A stretch of 64,000 nt of DNA from assembly GCF_947499945.1 (NCBI RefSeq), contig NZ_CANMQD010000002.1, forward strand, positions 636,543-700,542, written 5' to 3'. The notes beneath the pieces were generated by a model. The model was not told where the DNA came from. It ran no database searches and was given only the letters and a program-made list of their open reading frames with translations. How positions within the stretch are numbered: the first letter of the stretch is position 1; the number at the start of each line of letters is the position of its first letter. This DNA is from an uncultured Sulfitobacter sp. (lineage in GTDB: Bacteria > Pseudomonadota > Alphaproteobacteria > Rhodobacterales > Rhodobacteraceae). This document shows, piece after piece, positions 36,316-43,952 of this stretch. The translations under genes were made by a program, and so were the position numbers.

Positions 36316-37491
36316 ATGACGGCTGTGCCAGTAGATACCCAGATTACCATTCCTGATTTGGTGCGTGATCCCTATCCAATCTATCAACGGTTGAGGGCCG
36401 ACCATCCTGTGATCAAGGTGGCATCCGTAGGACGTATTCTGCTTACCAAGGCCGAGGATACAAAATGGGTGAAGGACGATCCCGAGATTTTCAGCTCCGA
36501 TGATCCCAACACCCCGATGAAGCGGGCCTTCCTCGCCCATACCCTGATGCGCAAAGACGGGGCCGAGCATATGCGCGAGCGGATGGCGATGGCCTCCGCC
36601 TACAGCGCCAAAAACATCACCCAATACTGGATGCCGCTTTATGAAAAGATCGCGGATGAATTTGTGGCAGGCCTGCCAAAGGGAGAGACTGTGGACTTGT
36701 TCCCAACATTGGCGGGACCCTTCGCGGCGCGCTGTTTAGCACAGCTGTTGGGGCTGCCAGACGCCAGTGACGATGACATGCAGCGCTGGTCGCAAACCCT
36801 GATTGACGGGGCGGGTAATTTCGGTTGGGACCCCGCCTTGTTCGAGGACAGTGACCGCGCGAATGCCGAAATGGACGCCTACATGGATCAGGTCATCCCC
36901 CGCCATCTCGCGGAGCCGAACCCCAGCGCACTTTGTGCAATGGTCACGGCGGATGATCCCATCGCGTTGAGCCAGATCCGCTCAAACATCAAAATCGCGA
37001 TTGGCGGTGGATTGAACGAGCCGCGCGATGCGCTGCTTACGATCCTTTACGGTCTTCTGACCAACCCCGAGCAACGTGACCATGTGGTGCGAGAGAGCGC
37101 ATGGGGCGATGCCTTCGACGAAGGGGTGCGTTGGGTCGCACCCATTCAGGTCAGCTCACGTCTGGTGACCGAAGACACAGAGATCAGAGGCCTTAGAGTC
37201 CCTAAGGGCGAGACGGTCATGACGGTACAAGCATCCGCAAATCATGACGAGGATATCTGGCCAGACGGGCATCTGTTTGACGCCACGCGCAGCAAACGCC
37301 CCCATCAAGCCTTTGGCAACGGGCCGCATTTTTGTCAGGGTAAACATATCGCGCGGCGCATGCTGGCAGATATCTTGCTGCCACGACTGTTTGACCGTTT
37401 TCCCGACATGACCTTGCAGGAGCCTTCGCTGGTGCGTTTCAGTGGCTTTGGCTTTCGGGGGGCGCTGAATTTTCCTGTAACACTTAAATAA
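36316..37491 (+). CDS. Cytochrome P450
   Basis: The 391-residue soluble P450 has the heme-binding loop FGNGPHFCQGKHIARRML with Cys340 as the axial ligand. The I-helix region reads IAIGGGLNEPRDALLT, where the usual acid-threonine pair is replaced by Glu-Pro, so proton delivery may differ. It has no fused redox partner, and no ferredoxin or ferredoxin reductase gene is near, so partners must be supplied elsewhere. It lies between a GntR regulator and a TRAP binding-protein gene, suggesting oxidation of an imported organic compound. Confidence 0.9.
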   Translation: MTAVPVDTQITIPDLVRDPYPIYQRLRADHPVIKVASVGRILLTKAEDTKWVKDDPEIFSSDDPNTPMKRAFLAHTLMRKDGAEHMRERMAMASAYSAKNITQYWMPLYEKIADEFVAGLPKGETVDLFPTLAGPFAARCLAQLLGLPDASDDDMQRWSQTLIDGAGNFGWDPALFEDSDRANAEMDAYMDQVIPRHLAEPNPSALCAMVTADDPIALSQIRSNIKIAIGGGLNEPRDALLTILYGLLTNPEQRDHVVRESAWGDAFDEGVRWVAPIQVSSRLVTEDTEIRGLRVPKGETVMTVQASANHDEDIWPDGHLFDATRSKRPHQAFGNGPHFCQGKHIARRMLADILLPRLFDRFPDMTLQEPSLVRFSGFGFRGALNFPVTLK

Positions 37492-37515
37492 CACCAACAA
37501 TCTGGGAGGATTGAT

Positions 37516-38541
37516 ATGATTGGACTATTGAAAAAGACGGCGATGCTCACATCGCTTTTGGCCCTGTCGGCATCAGGGGCGTGGGCGCAGGATGTCACGC
37601 TGAAACTGCACCAGTTATTGCCCATGCAGGCGACCATCCCTGCAAAAGCGATCGAGCCATGGATCAAGAAGGTGCAAGAAGAATCGGGCGGACGCATAAA
37701 GATTGAGCACTTCCCCTCCATGCAACTTGGGGGCGCACCGCCAGAACTTTATGATCAAGCTGTAGACGGGATTGCCGATATCACATGGACGGTCATCGGC
37801 TATACCCCCGGTCGTTTCCCCAAAACTGAAGCGTTTGAGCTGCCCTTTATGGTTGGCGATAGCGCATCTTCGTCCAAGGCTTTTCATGAATACGTCATCG
37901 CCAACGGCATGGAAGAGTTTAGTGACACGCATCCGATTGTCCTGCATACCCACGGCCCCGGCTGGATCCATAGCAACATCAACGTCGAGACCCTCGACGA
38001 TATGGAAGGGCAAAAGCTGCGCGGACCGACGCGTGTGACCACACAGTTCCTTGGTAAATTGGGGGCGACTGCTGTTGGCATGCCAGTTCCTGCTGTACCT
38101 GAATCGCTGTCCAAAGGTGTTGTTGATGGAGCCATCATCCCGTGGGAAGTCACCCTGCCGCTACGCATCAGCGAGCTGACCGAGTTTCATTCCGGTTTTG
38201 CGTCCCAGCCAGGTCTCTATACTGCCACCTTTATTATGACGATGAACAAGGACAGCTATGCCGCCCTGCCTGATGATTTGAAAGCCGTCGTGGATGCCAA
38301 CTCAGGTCCCGAAGTTTCAGCCCTATTTGGCGCAGCGATGGATGCTGCTGATATCGTGGGCCGTCAAGTCGCAACGGATGCAGGCAACACGATCACAGAA
38401 CTCGACGCGGAGAAGGATCGCTGGATCGAAGTGGGCGATCAGGTAACTGCAGACTGGATCGTGGAAATGGATGCAAAGGGACTAGACGGTGCCGCGCTGG
38501 TTCAAAGTGCAAAAGACTTTATCGCGGCGAACGCGAATTGA
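37516..38541 (+). CDS. TRAP transporter solute-binding protein (DctP family), orphan
   Basis: The 341-residue protein has a signal peptide (to about residue 25, GAWA-QD) and the DctP motifs LHQLLPMQATIPAKAIEPW, DMEGQKLRGPTRVTTQFLGK with the substrate arginine, and GVVDGAIIPWEV. GGGAGG precedes the ATG. No DctQ or DctM gene is adjacent, so it must share a permease encoded elsewhere, or have lost its partners. It follows the P450 gene by 24 bp, so the two are probably co-transcribed and act on related compounds. Confidence 0.92.
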   Translation: MIGLLKKTAMLTSLLALSASGAWAQDVTLKLHQLLPMQATIPAKAIEPWIKKVQEESGGRIKIEHFPSMQLGGAPPELYDQAVDGIADITWTVIGYTPGRFPKTEAFELPFMVGDSASSSKAFHEYVIANGMEEFSDTHPIVLHTHGPGWIHSNINVETLDDMEGQKLRGPTRVTTQFLGKLGATAVGMPVPAVPESLSKGVVDGAIIPWEVTLPLRISELTEFHSGFASQPGLYTATFIMTMNKDSYAALPDDLKAVVDANSGPEVSALFGAAMDAADIVGRQVATDAGNTITELDAEKDRWIEVGDQVTADWIVEMDAKGLDGAALVQSAKDFIAANAN

Positions 38542-38562
38542 CTTGGGCCTGAATTATGAAGG

Positions 38563-38587
38563 GTCGGGCATCCCAGCGGTGTCCGAC
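38563..38587 (+). terminator. Hairpin after the orphan DctP gene
   Basis: GTCGGGCA (38563-38570) pairs with TGTCCGAC (38580-38587), eight pairs with one wobble, around a nine-base loop. A short T-rich stretch (TCTTACGTTT) follows. Confidence 0.6.
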
Positions 38588-38662
38588 TCTTACGTTTCTA
38601 ACGACACTGATCAGTGTCACGCATTGCGAAGCGCCTACCTAAAAGATGGAAATTGAGCAAAT

Positions 38663-39241
38663 ATGAACCGCGCTCTAAATGGCGAAAAACTGGACCTTGA
38701 TCTGCGCACTGGTCTGCCTGATGCTCTGCGCGTTTTGCTGGATGAATATCCACGTGCCGGCTGGGAGGCGCATGCGGGGTATGATGGTTTGATCCGGTTC
38801 TGGTTGGACCGTCACATGATGTTTCGCCGCATATTGGAGCGGATGCAAACCCAGACTGAGGGGACGTTGGACGGTCATATCGATCCCGGTCTGTTCCGCC
38901 AACAAATCGCGGAACTCGGGTCCACATTTGTACAGGAATTGCGCGGTCATCACGGAATTGAAGACGCGCATTACTTTCCGGTCTTAAGCGGTAAAGACGT
39001 CCGCATCGCACGTGGGTTTGCACTCCTTGACCACGATCATCATGCACTTGACGTTCGCATTAGCGCCTTTGTGACGCGGGCAAACGGTGCGCTCTATGCG
39101 AAAGCGGCGGGGGAACCTGCAATTGGTTTGTTGCATGAAAACCTATTGGAATTGAACAAAACACTTGACCGCCATCTTGTGGATGAAGAGGAGATCGTCG
39201 TCCCGGTCATCCTTAAATATGGCGCTGGAGGACTGGCTTAG
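38663..39241 (+). CDS. Hemerythrin-domain protein
   Basis: The 192-residue protein reads as a four-helix bundle with the family's spaced histidines and acids: RFWLDRHMMFRRIL, RGHHGIEDAHYFPVL, LLDHDHHALD and LNKTLDRHLVDEEEIVVP. These would bind a di-iron centre. Members sense or store O2, NO or iron, or bind other ligands. No DNA-binding domain is attached. It stands alone between the P450-TRAP group and a gene-poor stretch that begins the copper island. Confidence 0.85.
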   Translation: MNRALNGEKLDLDLRTGLPDALRVLLDEYPRAGWEAHAGYDGLIRFWLDRHMMFRRILERMQTQTEGTLDGHIDPGLFRQQIAELGSTFVQELRGHHGIEDAHYFPVLSGKDVRIARGFALLDHDHHALDVRISAFVTRANGALYAKAAGEPAIGLLHENLLELNKTLDRHLVDEEEIVVPVILKYGAGGLA

Positions 39242-39699
39242 GGTCGGGACCTACTCAGTGTTTTGATGCGGTCTTGTCGTCATGGTACGTCATTCCCAAT
39301 GCCTCGGCAGGATCATGAGCCGTCACTATTGATTGACCGACGGACAGATAACGCGGCCTGATCTGAATCTCCTCGAAAGACGACGTAGCGCAGGTATTGA
39401 GTGGTAAAATCTTCTTCAACTGCAATGATTTACGCTATCGCTAAGCATCTACTGCTCGTACTTGGCAGTATAATGCTCTGCAACCGGACCACGACAAGTG
39501 GCCTACCGGCACGTGAGGAGTGCTTGTGGTTGTAGGCCTCGATTTTCGATCTCTGCCTCGGCCTTTGATCCAGCTTCTCAGGTCAGCAGCTTTCAACCAA
39601 CAATTTTTCATTTAAAGACAAAGTATGCGTCCAGCTTCTGTGGAGGGGATCGCAAGTTCCCATGCTGTCAGTGCCTCATCTCCCCTCAAAAATTCGGTG
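39242..39699. other. Gene-poor junction, with a possible coding remnant
   Basis: No complete gene is evident over about 460 bp. On the minus strand an open frame of about 60 codons without a start ends at a TGA at 39255-39257 and translates to a protein-like tail (QIRPRYLSVGQSIVTAHDPA and on). I cannot assign it. The stretch lies directly before a degraded gene at the left edge of the copper island, so it is likely to be rearrangement debris. Confidence 0.4.
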
Positions 39700-39934
39700 A
39701 GGTTATCATGGCGGGTGTCGAGGATGTGGTCACACGGCGTCAGCTCCCGCCGCGCTGTTCGTTGCAAACATTGACGCGATCAGCGTGTTTAAAGCCGCCT
39801 ATACCGACAAACGTGACCTGAAATGCGCTTGTGCCGGTGACGACGGCAAAGTGCCGCTTGGCTTTGTGTCCCTTACCGAAAATCTCATGATGGTTGGTAT
39901 GGCGATCTGGATGCATACCTTTTCCCCAGTTTGA
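39700..39934 (+). pseudogene. Remnant of the MauE part of a glutaredoxin-MauE gene
   Basis: From about 39743 the frame encodes SAPAALFVANIDAISVFKAA, then YTDKRDLKCACAGDDGKVPL and GFVSLTENLMMVGMAIWM before a TGA at 39932-39934. This matches the C-terminus of the intact glutaredoxin-MauE protein at 56448-57206 (SAPVAITIGLIGAVSVIKAVY, KRELKCACVGGDSSVPLGF, SLTENLMMLGMGGWM). Upstream of 39743 the similarity is lost after a frame change near 39715 (IMAGV-like). There is no start and no glutaredoxin part, so it is a decayed duplicate marking the island's left edge. Confidence 0.8.
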
Positions 39935-39958
39935 AAGGTTTTTCAAAAGACAAGTCGT

Positions 39959-40519
39959 TCAATGTGAGGGAGAACCTTTGGCGAGGGCAATATGATGGGC
40001 GCGGTGGTGATCTCCTGTAGCCATCAAGCCGAAAAAGCCGAGAGCTTTGATCTGTTGCGCCTGCGCTTCGGTCTGTGCGGTGACGGTCCATGTAATTGCT
40101 TCATCGCTGAGATGGACCTCTGAGGTCCAACCAGTTTCAGCGGCCAGCACGGTACCATGCGCAGGTACCATCCGAGAGGCAGCTTCGCCTGCGCGCCCGC
40201 TCCGTGACACCTGCATTTCAATGCCGTTCGGGGTAACGTCCGTCAATACGGTGGCACTGCTGGTCAACACGCTCATGTCGACTAGGTGGGTCCGCAAAGC
40301 ATCGATGTCGACACGGCTCCAATCGGTCTCCGGATCTTGGCCGAGTATCTGCACAATCTCGGCGATTGCTGCAAAAGTTGCATCGCCACGCTCGGTCGGC
40401 AGTGTCGAGCCAGATTGAGTGGAGCCATGACCCGTATGTCCGGCATGCTGGCCAAACGCTGCGCTGGTCATGCTGAATGTGAGGAGTAGGGCGGCGCAGA
40501 CATGCGGGATGATTTTCAT
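39959..40519 (-). CDS. Secreted His-rich protein of unknown function
   Basis: The 186-residue protein has a signal peptide (to about residue 23, AAFG-QH) and a mature start with HAGHTGHGS, followed by a domain with DWSRVDIDALRTHLVDMS and RMVPAHG, ending in GDHHRAHHIALAKG. The histidine clusters and the location at the edge of a copper island suggest periplasmic metal binding, but I do not recognise a characterised family. It diverges from the Crp/Fnr-type regulator across 54 bp. Confidence 0.7.
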   Translation of the reverse strand: MKIIPHVCAALLLTFSMTSAAFGQHAGHTGHGSTQSGSTLPTERGDATFAAIAEIVQILGQDPETDWSRVDIDALRTHLVDMSVLTSSATVLTDVTPNGIEMQVSRSGRAGEAASRMVPAHGTVLAAETGWTSEVHLSDEAITWTVTAQTEAQAQQIKALGFFGLMATGDHHRAHHIALAKGSPSH

Positions 40520-40531
40520 GGGGGTTCCTTT

Positions 40532-40544
40532 TGGATTTCATCCA
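40532..40544. promoter_or_regulatory. Small palindrome TGGAT-TTC-ATCCA in divergent region
   Basis: Five-base arms around TTC lie in the 54 bp between the secreted His-rich protein gene and the Crp/Fnr-type gene. It may be an operator for that regulator. The arms are short, so the signal is weak. Confidence 0.3.
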
Positions 40545-40573
40545 GAGGATAGCATTCGAAGCAAGTCACCTAT

Positions 40574-41191
40574 ATGATCATGATCATGTCATCCTTGAAT
40601 TTCTTTAACGATTTACTGGCCCGCTGCGGGGCTGCCACCGCAAAGCAGGTGGCGTTGCAGGCAGGTGAGGCGTTGTTTCACCAAGGCGACGCGCCTATCG
40701 GGCTGATCCTTGTCGAGAGCGGGGAGCTTGAGCTTGTGCGCTGGACGCAACGCGGGGGTGGGGTGCGCATCCATACTGCCAAACAGGGCCAGACCTTTGC
40801 CGAAGCATCTCTCTTTGCAGAGACTTGCCATTGTGACGCTGTCGCCAGGGTTGCTTCCGGGGTCTGCATTTTGCCGAAAGTGGAAGTCTTGGCGGCGTTT
40901 GCGTCAGAGCCGGACCTGTCAAACCGGTTTTCTGCGTATCTGGCGCAATCGTTGATGGCGACGCGACGCATGCTGGAATTGCGCGCCATGAGGCCGCTGG
41001 GCGAGGGGATGCTGGCACGGTTGGCGGAAGTGGTGAAAGCGGATGGCGCACTGCCAAAAGAGGTGACGCTGCTGTCTTTGGCCGATGATCTGGGCGTGAC
41101 GGGCCCCGCACTCTACCGTGCTTTGACGCAGCTTGAAAAGGACGGGCGTGTCATTCGGCCTGCACGTGGGCGGGTTCAACTGGTGAGATAG
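40574..41191 (+). CDS. Crp/Fnr family transcriptional regulator
   Basis: The 205-residue protein has an N-terminal cyclic-nucleotide-binding-type barrel (AGEALFHQGDAPIGLILVES, AKQGQTFAEASLFAE) and a C-terminal helix-turn-helix (LLSLADDLGVTGPALYRALT, QLEKDGRVIRPARGRVQL). It lacks the cysteine set of an Fnr iron-sulfur cluster at the N-terminus, though CHCDAVARV holds two cysteines about residue 81. Three in-frame ATGs occur at 40574, 40580 and 40586; none has a clear ribosome site. It opens the copper island and may regulate it. Confidence 0.85.
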   Translation: MIMIMSSLNFFNDLLARCGAATAKQVALQAGEALFHQGDAPIGLILVESGELELVRWTQRGGGVRIHTAKQGQTFAEASLFAETCHCDAVARVASGVCILPKVEVLAAFASEPDLSNRFSAYLAQSLMATRRMLELRAMRPLGEGMLARLAEVVKADGALPKEVTLLSLADDLGVTGPALYRALTQLEKDGRVIRPARGRVQLVR

Positions 41192-41265
41192 CGAACTGTT
41201 GCTTTGATCCGGACCTCACGAATTTCTGACTTGAAAGTGTGGCTGATCGGTTGCATGACTTTTTC

Positions 41266-41658
41266 ATGAGCAACGCAATCCATCATTCGCATATCAGAAC
41301 GGCCTTTCGGCCGCTGGGCTTTGTGCTCTTGATTTGCGTTATGGTGTTTCAGTTTGTTGCTCCCGCGGTTGCAGCGCCCGTCGCTGCTTCCACGACTGAG
41401 CATCACATGACTATGGATCACAGCGATATGGCGCATGCCGGCGCTGGTGAGATGGATCACGATATGGCTACAATGGATGCGCAACACCAAGGTGCTGCGC
41501 ATTGCTTGGCCTTCATGTGCTGCTTTCACGAGAATTCAGCGCCTTTCAAGCTGATTGCCTCGGACGTTTTGCTTCCCAGTGACAGAGGCATTGAACAGGC
41601 ACTGATCCTGCCATCGCACCTGCGCATATCAAAAGACCGCCCTCCACAATACATCTGA
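41266..41658 (+). CDS. Small His/Met-rich exported protein
   Basis: The predicted 130-residue protein has a hydrophobic signal or anchor (PLGFVLLICVMVFQFVAPAV), then a stretch dense in His, Met and Asp (EHHMTMDHSDMAHAG, EMDHDMATMD), a CLAFMCCFHE motif and an RPPQYI end. It resembles the small proteins found at the heads of copper operons. A protein at 57324-57728 shares the plan (His-rich, paired cysteines, a RPPQ end), so both probably belong to one family. A GTG start at 41239 is an alternative. A copper-sensing or buffering role is inferred. Confidence 0.65.
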   Translation: MSNAIHHSHIRTAFRPLGFVLLICVMVFQFVAPAVAAPVAASTTEHHMTMDHSDMAHAGAGEMDHDMATMDAQHQGAAHCLAFMCCFHENSAPFKLIASDVLLPSDRGIEQALILPSHLRISKDRPPQYI

Positions 41659-41750
41659 TCGATTGTCGGTGCGCGCCCCTCATTGGGGTTGCGTGATTGT
41701 TATTGATTGGAAACGGCTGTGCGCGTTGCGCAGTCGGGGTCGAGGTGACC

Positions 41751-43952
41751 ATGCGTGGACGATATTCAGCCCTGAGTGTGCTTGCACTCTGCGCGGGCGT
41801 TGGTGGCGGTGTTTTTCTGGAGCGGTTGTATCTCAATCCGTCGGATATGACAGCAAATAACGGACCTGAAATCCTCTATTGGGTGGCCCCGATGGATGCG
41901 AATTTTCGCCAGCCCGGACCGGGGAAATCACCGATGGGGATGGACCTGATCCCTGTCATGGCGGGTCAAGAACCCTCAGGTGATCCGTCCGAAGTCATGC
42001 TCTCGGCCGCAGAGATCAACGCCATTGGTGTGCGCACGGCGATTGCACAAACCGCCGAGATATCGGGTCGGATCGAGACGGTAGGTTTTGTCGGTTATGA
42101 CGAGCATCTGACAAGTCATGTCCACACCCGCGTCGATGGATGGATTGAAGAGCTGAATGTACGTGCGGTTGGGGACCCCGTGCGCAAGGGCGATGTCCTG
42201 TTCGAGATGTTCAGCCAAGTGATCGGCTCATCCTCGTTTGATTTGCTGCGCGCCATTGAGGCAGGGGATAAACGGATCATCGATGCCGCACGGGGCAAGC
42301 TGCGCAGCCACGGCATGTCCGACGCACAGATTACCCGCATAGAGAAAAGCGGCAAGATCGCCCGCAACATCGAAGTAATTGCCCCGCAAAACGGTGTTGT
42401 CACAGCGCTTGAAGCCGCCGATGGTATGTTTCTTCAGCCTGGTGTGCGGGCCGTCTCGCTGACTGATCTCAGCGCTGTCTGGCTTATCGTTGATGTGTTC
42501 GAGCGTGATATTGCACGCATGACCGATGACATGCGCGCGGTCGCAACGTTCGAGCATCTGAATGGACATACTTTTGAGGGCGTCATCGACTACGTCTATC
42601 CCGCATTGGATGCGCAGACGCGAACGCTGCCCGTGCGATTGCGGTTTGATAACAGTGATGGGCTTTTGCGCCCCAATATGTTCGGCAACGTCAGCCTGAT
42701 CCCAAACCAGACACGGATGGCGCTTACCGTGCCAACTGAGGCGATCATTCGCACCGGCACGGCAGAGCGGATTATTCTCAAGACAGGTGAGGGCACTTTC
42801 AAACCGCGCCTGATCACCACAGGCCTGCGCGATAGTTTTGGCGGCGGTGGGCGCACTGAAGTCGTTCAAGGTCTTGCTCCGGGCGAGGAAGTTGTGGCCT
42901 CCGCACAGTTTCTGATCGATAGCGAGAGTGCGCTGAGCGCTGGTTTGATGCGGATGGCCCCGACTGATGAGGCACCAGCACGCGGAACAGGTGAGCTGTT
43001 GGCGCTCGATCCCGAAACGCGCATGGCCACGATCCGGCATGCAGCGCTTGAGACGCTGGACTGGCCTGCGATGACATCCCGCTTTGCGCTGCGCCGCGAT
43101 ATCGCGCTGAAACGGTTGGAGATTGGCCAGCAGGTCGCATTTCGTGCTTCGCGCGGCGCGGACGGTTTGCTGAGCCTGATTGAACTTGGTTCTGACGACG
43201 GGATCGCCGCGACGGGCAAAGGCAAGGTTCTAGCAGTCACCGCAGACGGCAAGCTCACCATGGAACATGACCCGATCCCTGAACTCGGCTGGCCTGCGAT
43301 GCAGATGGACATGGATGTAGCCGGTATTGACGTAGCCGATGTGGCATTGGACCAGCCCTTGGAGTTTGACCTGACCAAGGGGGAGGACGGCTTGTTCACC
43401 ATCGTCGCTTTGCGCGGTGAAGGTGTGAAGGCAGAGATGCCTGCCGCCGAACCGATGGCTCCAGAATCTAACGCCATCATCCCGCCAATCATCGTGTCAG
43501 GCACTATTGATGCTCTGGACGTTGCGACAGGCATAGCCACGATCACCCATGGTCCGATGATGGAGATTGGTATGCCCGGAATGACGATGGGCTTTGCTCT
43601 GCAGGATACTTTGGATCCCGAAACGCTCATCATGGGTGAAGAGATGATGCTGACCTTTGCGCGCCCTGACGGGATGACGATGCTGCTTGCGGTGGCTGAG
43701 CCTGTGGTTCCTCCAATGGAAGTGTCCGGCACGATCAACGCAATCGACCCTGAAACGGGTATGGCCAATATCACCCATGGCCCGATGATGGAGATCGGGA
43801 TGCCGGGGATGACGATGGATTTCGCGGTTGACCCCACAATAGATCCTAAATCTTTGCCTGTGGGTGAGGAGGTTGTGCTTCAACTGCACCGCAACCCCGA
43901 CTTCTCAATGACGCTGGTCGGGACCGCAAAAGCGGCGGAGGTCGGACAATGA
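41751..43952 (+). CDS. cusB: CusB-type RND adaptor with four CusF-like domains
   Basis: The 733-residue protein has an N-terminal anchor, a heavy-metal-binding segment (YWVAPMDANF, KSPMGMDLIPV, residues 43-69; methionines in place of the usual cysteines), the hairpin, lipoyl and beta-barrel domains of a CusB adaptor (to about 400), and four CusF-like beta-barrels in series starting near residues 412, 489, 582 and 658. The last two are near-identical (ITHGPMMEIGMPGMTM in both). CusB usually has none or one. It links CusA to the outer-membrane channel and passes Cu(I). CGAGGTG precedes the ATG; the stop overlaps cusA. Confidence 0.9.
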   Translation: MRGRYSALSVLALCAGVGGGVFLERLYLNPSDMTANNGPEILYWVAPMDANFRQPGPGKSPMGMDLIPVMAGQEPSGDPSEVMLSAAEINAIGVRTAIAQTAEISGRIETVGFVGYDEHLTSHVHTRVDGWIEELNVRAVGDPVRKGDVLFEMFSQVIGSSSFDLLRAIEAGDKRIIDAARGKLRSHGMSDAQITRIEKSGKIARNIEVIAPQNGVVTALEAADGMFLQPGVRAVSLTDLSAVWLIVDVFERDIARMTDDMRAVATFEHLNGHTFEGVIDYVYPALDAQTRTLPVRLRFDNSDGLLRPNMFGNVSLIPNQTRMALTVPTEAIIRTGTAERIILKTGEGTFKPRLITTGLRDSFGGGGRTEVVQGLAPGEEVVASAQFLIDSESALSAGLMRMAPTDEAPARGTGELLALDPETRMATIRHAALETLDWPAMTSRFALRRDIALKRLEIGQQVAFRASRGADGLLSLIELGSDDGIAATGKGKVLAVTADGKLTMEHDPIPELGWPAMQMDMDVAGIDVADVALDQPLEFDLTKGEDGLFTIVALRGEGVKAEMPAAEPMAPESNAIIPPIIVSGTIDALDVATGIATITHGPMMEIGMPGMTMGFALQDTLDPETLIMGEEMMLTFARPDGMTMLLAVAEPVVPPMEVSGTINAIDPETGMANITHGPMMEIGMPGMTMDFAVDPTIDPKSLPVGEEVVLQLHRNPDFSMTLVGTAKAAEVGQ

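Noticed and set aside
39498..39821. Plus-strand frame of 107 codons before the MauE remnant
   Set aside because: It has no ribosome site, and its end overlaps the remnant in another frame, so it is unlikely to be a gene.
41751..43952. The repeats in the adaptor gene as an artefact of assembly
   Set aside because: The four CusF-like units differ in sequence, and only the last two are near-identical with scattered silent changes, which fits real duplication.
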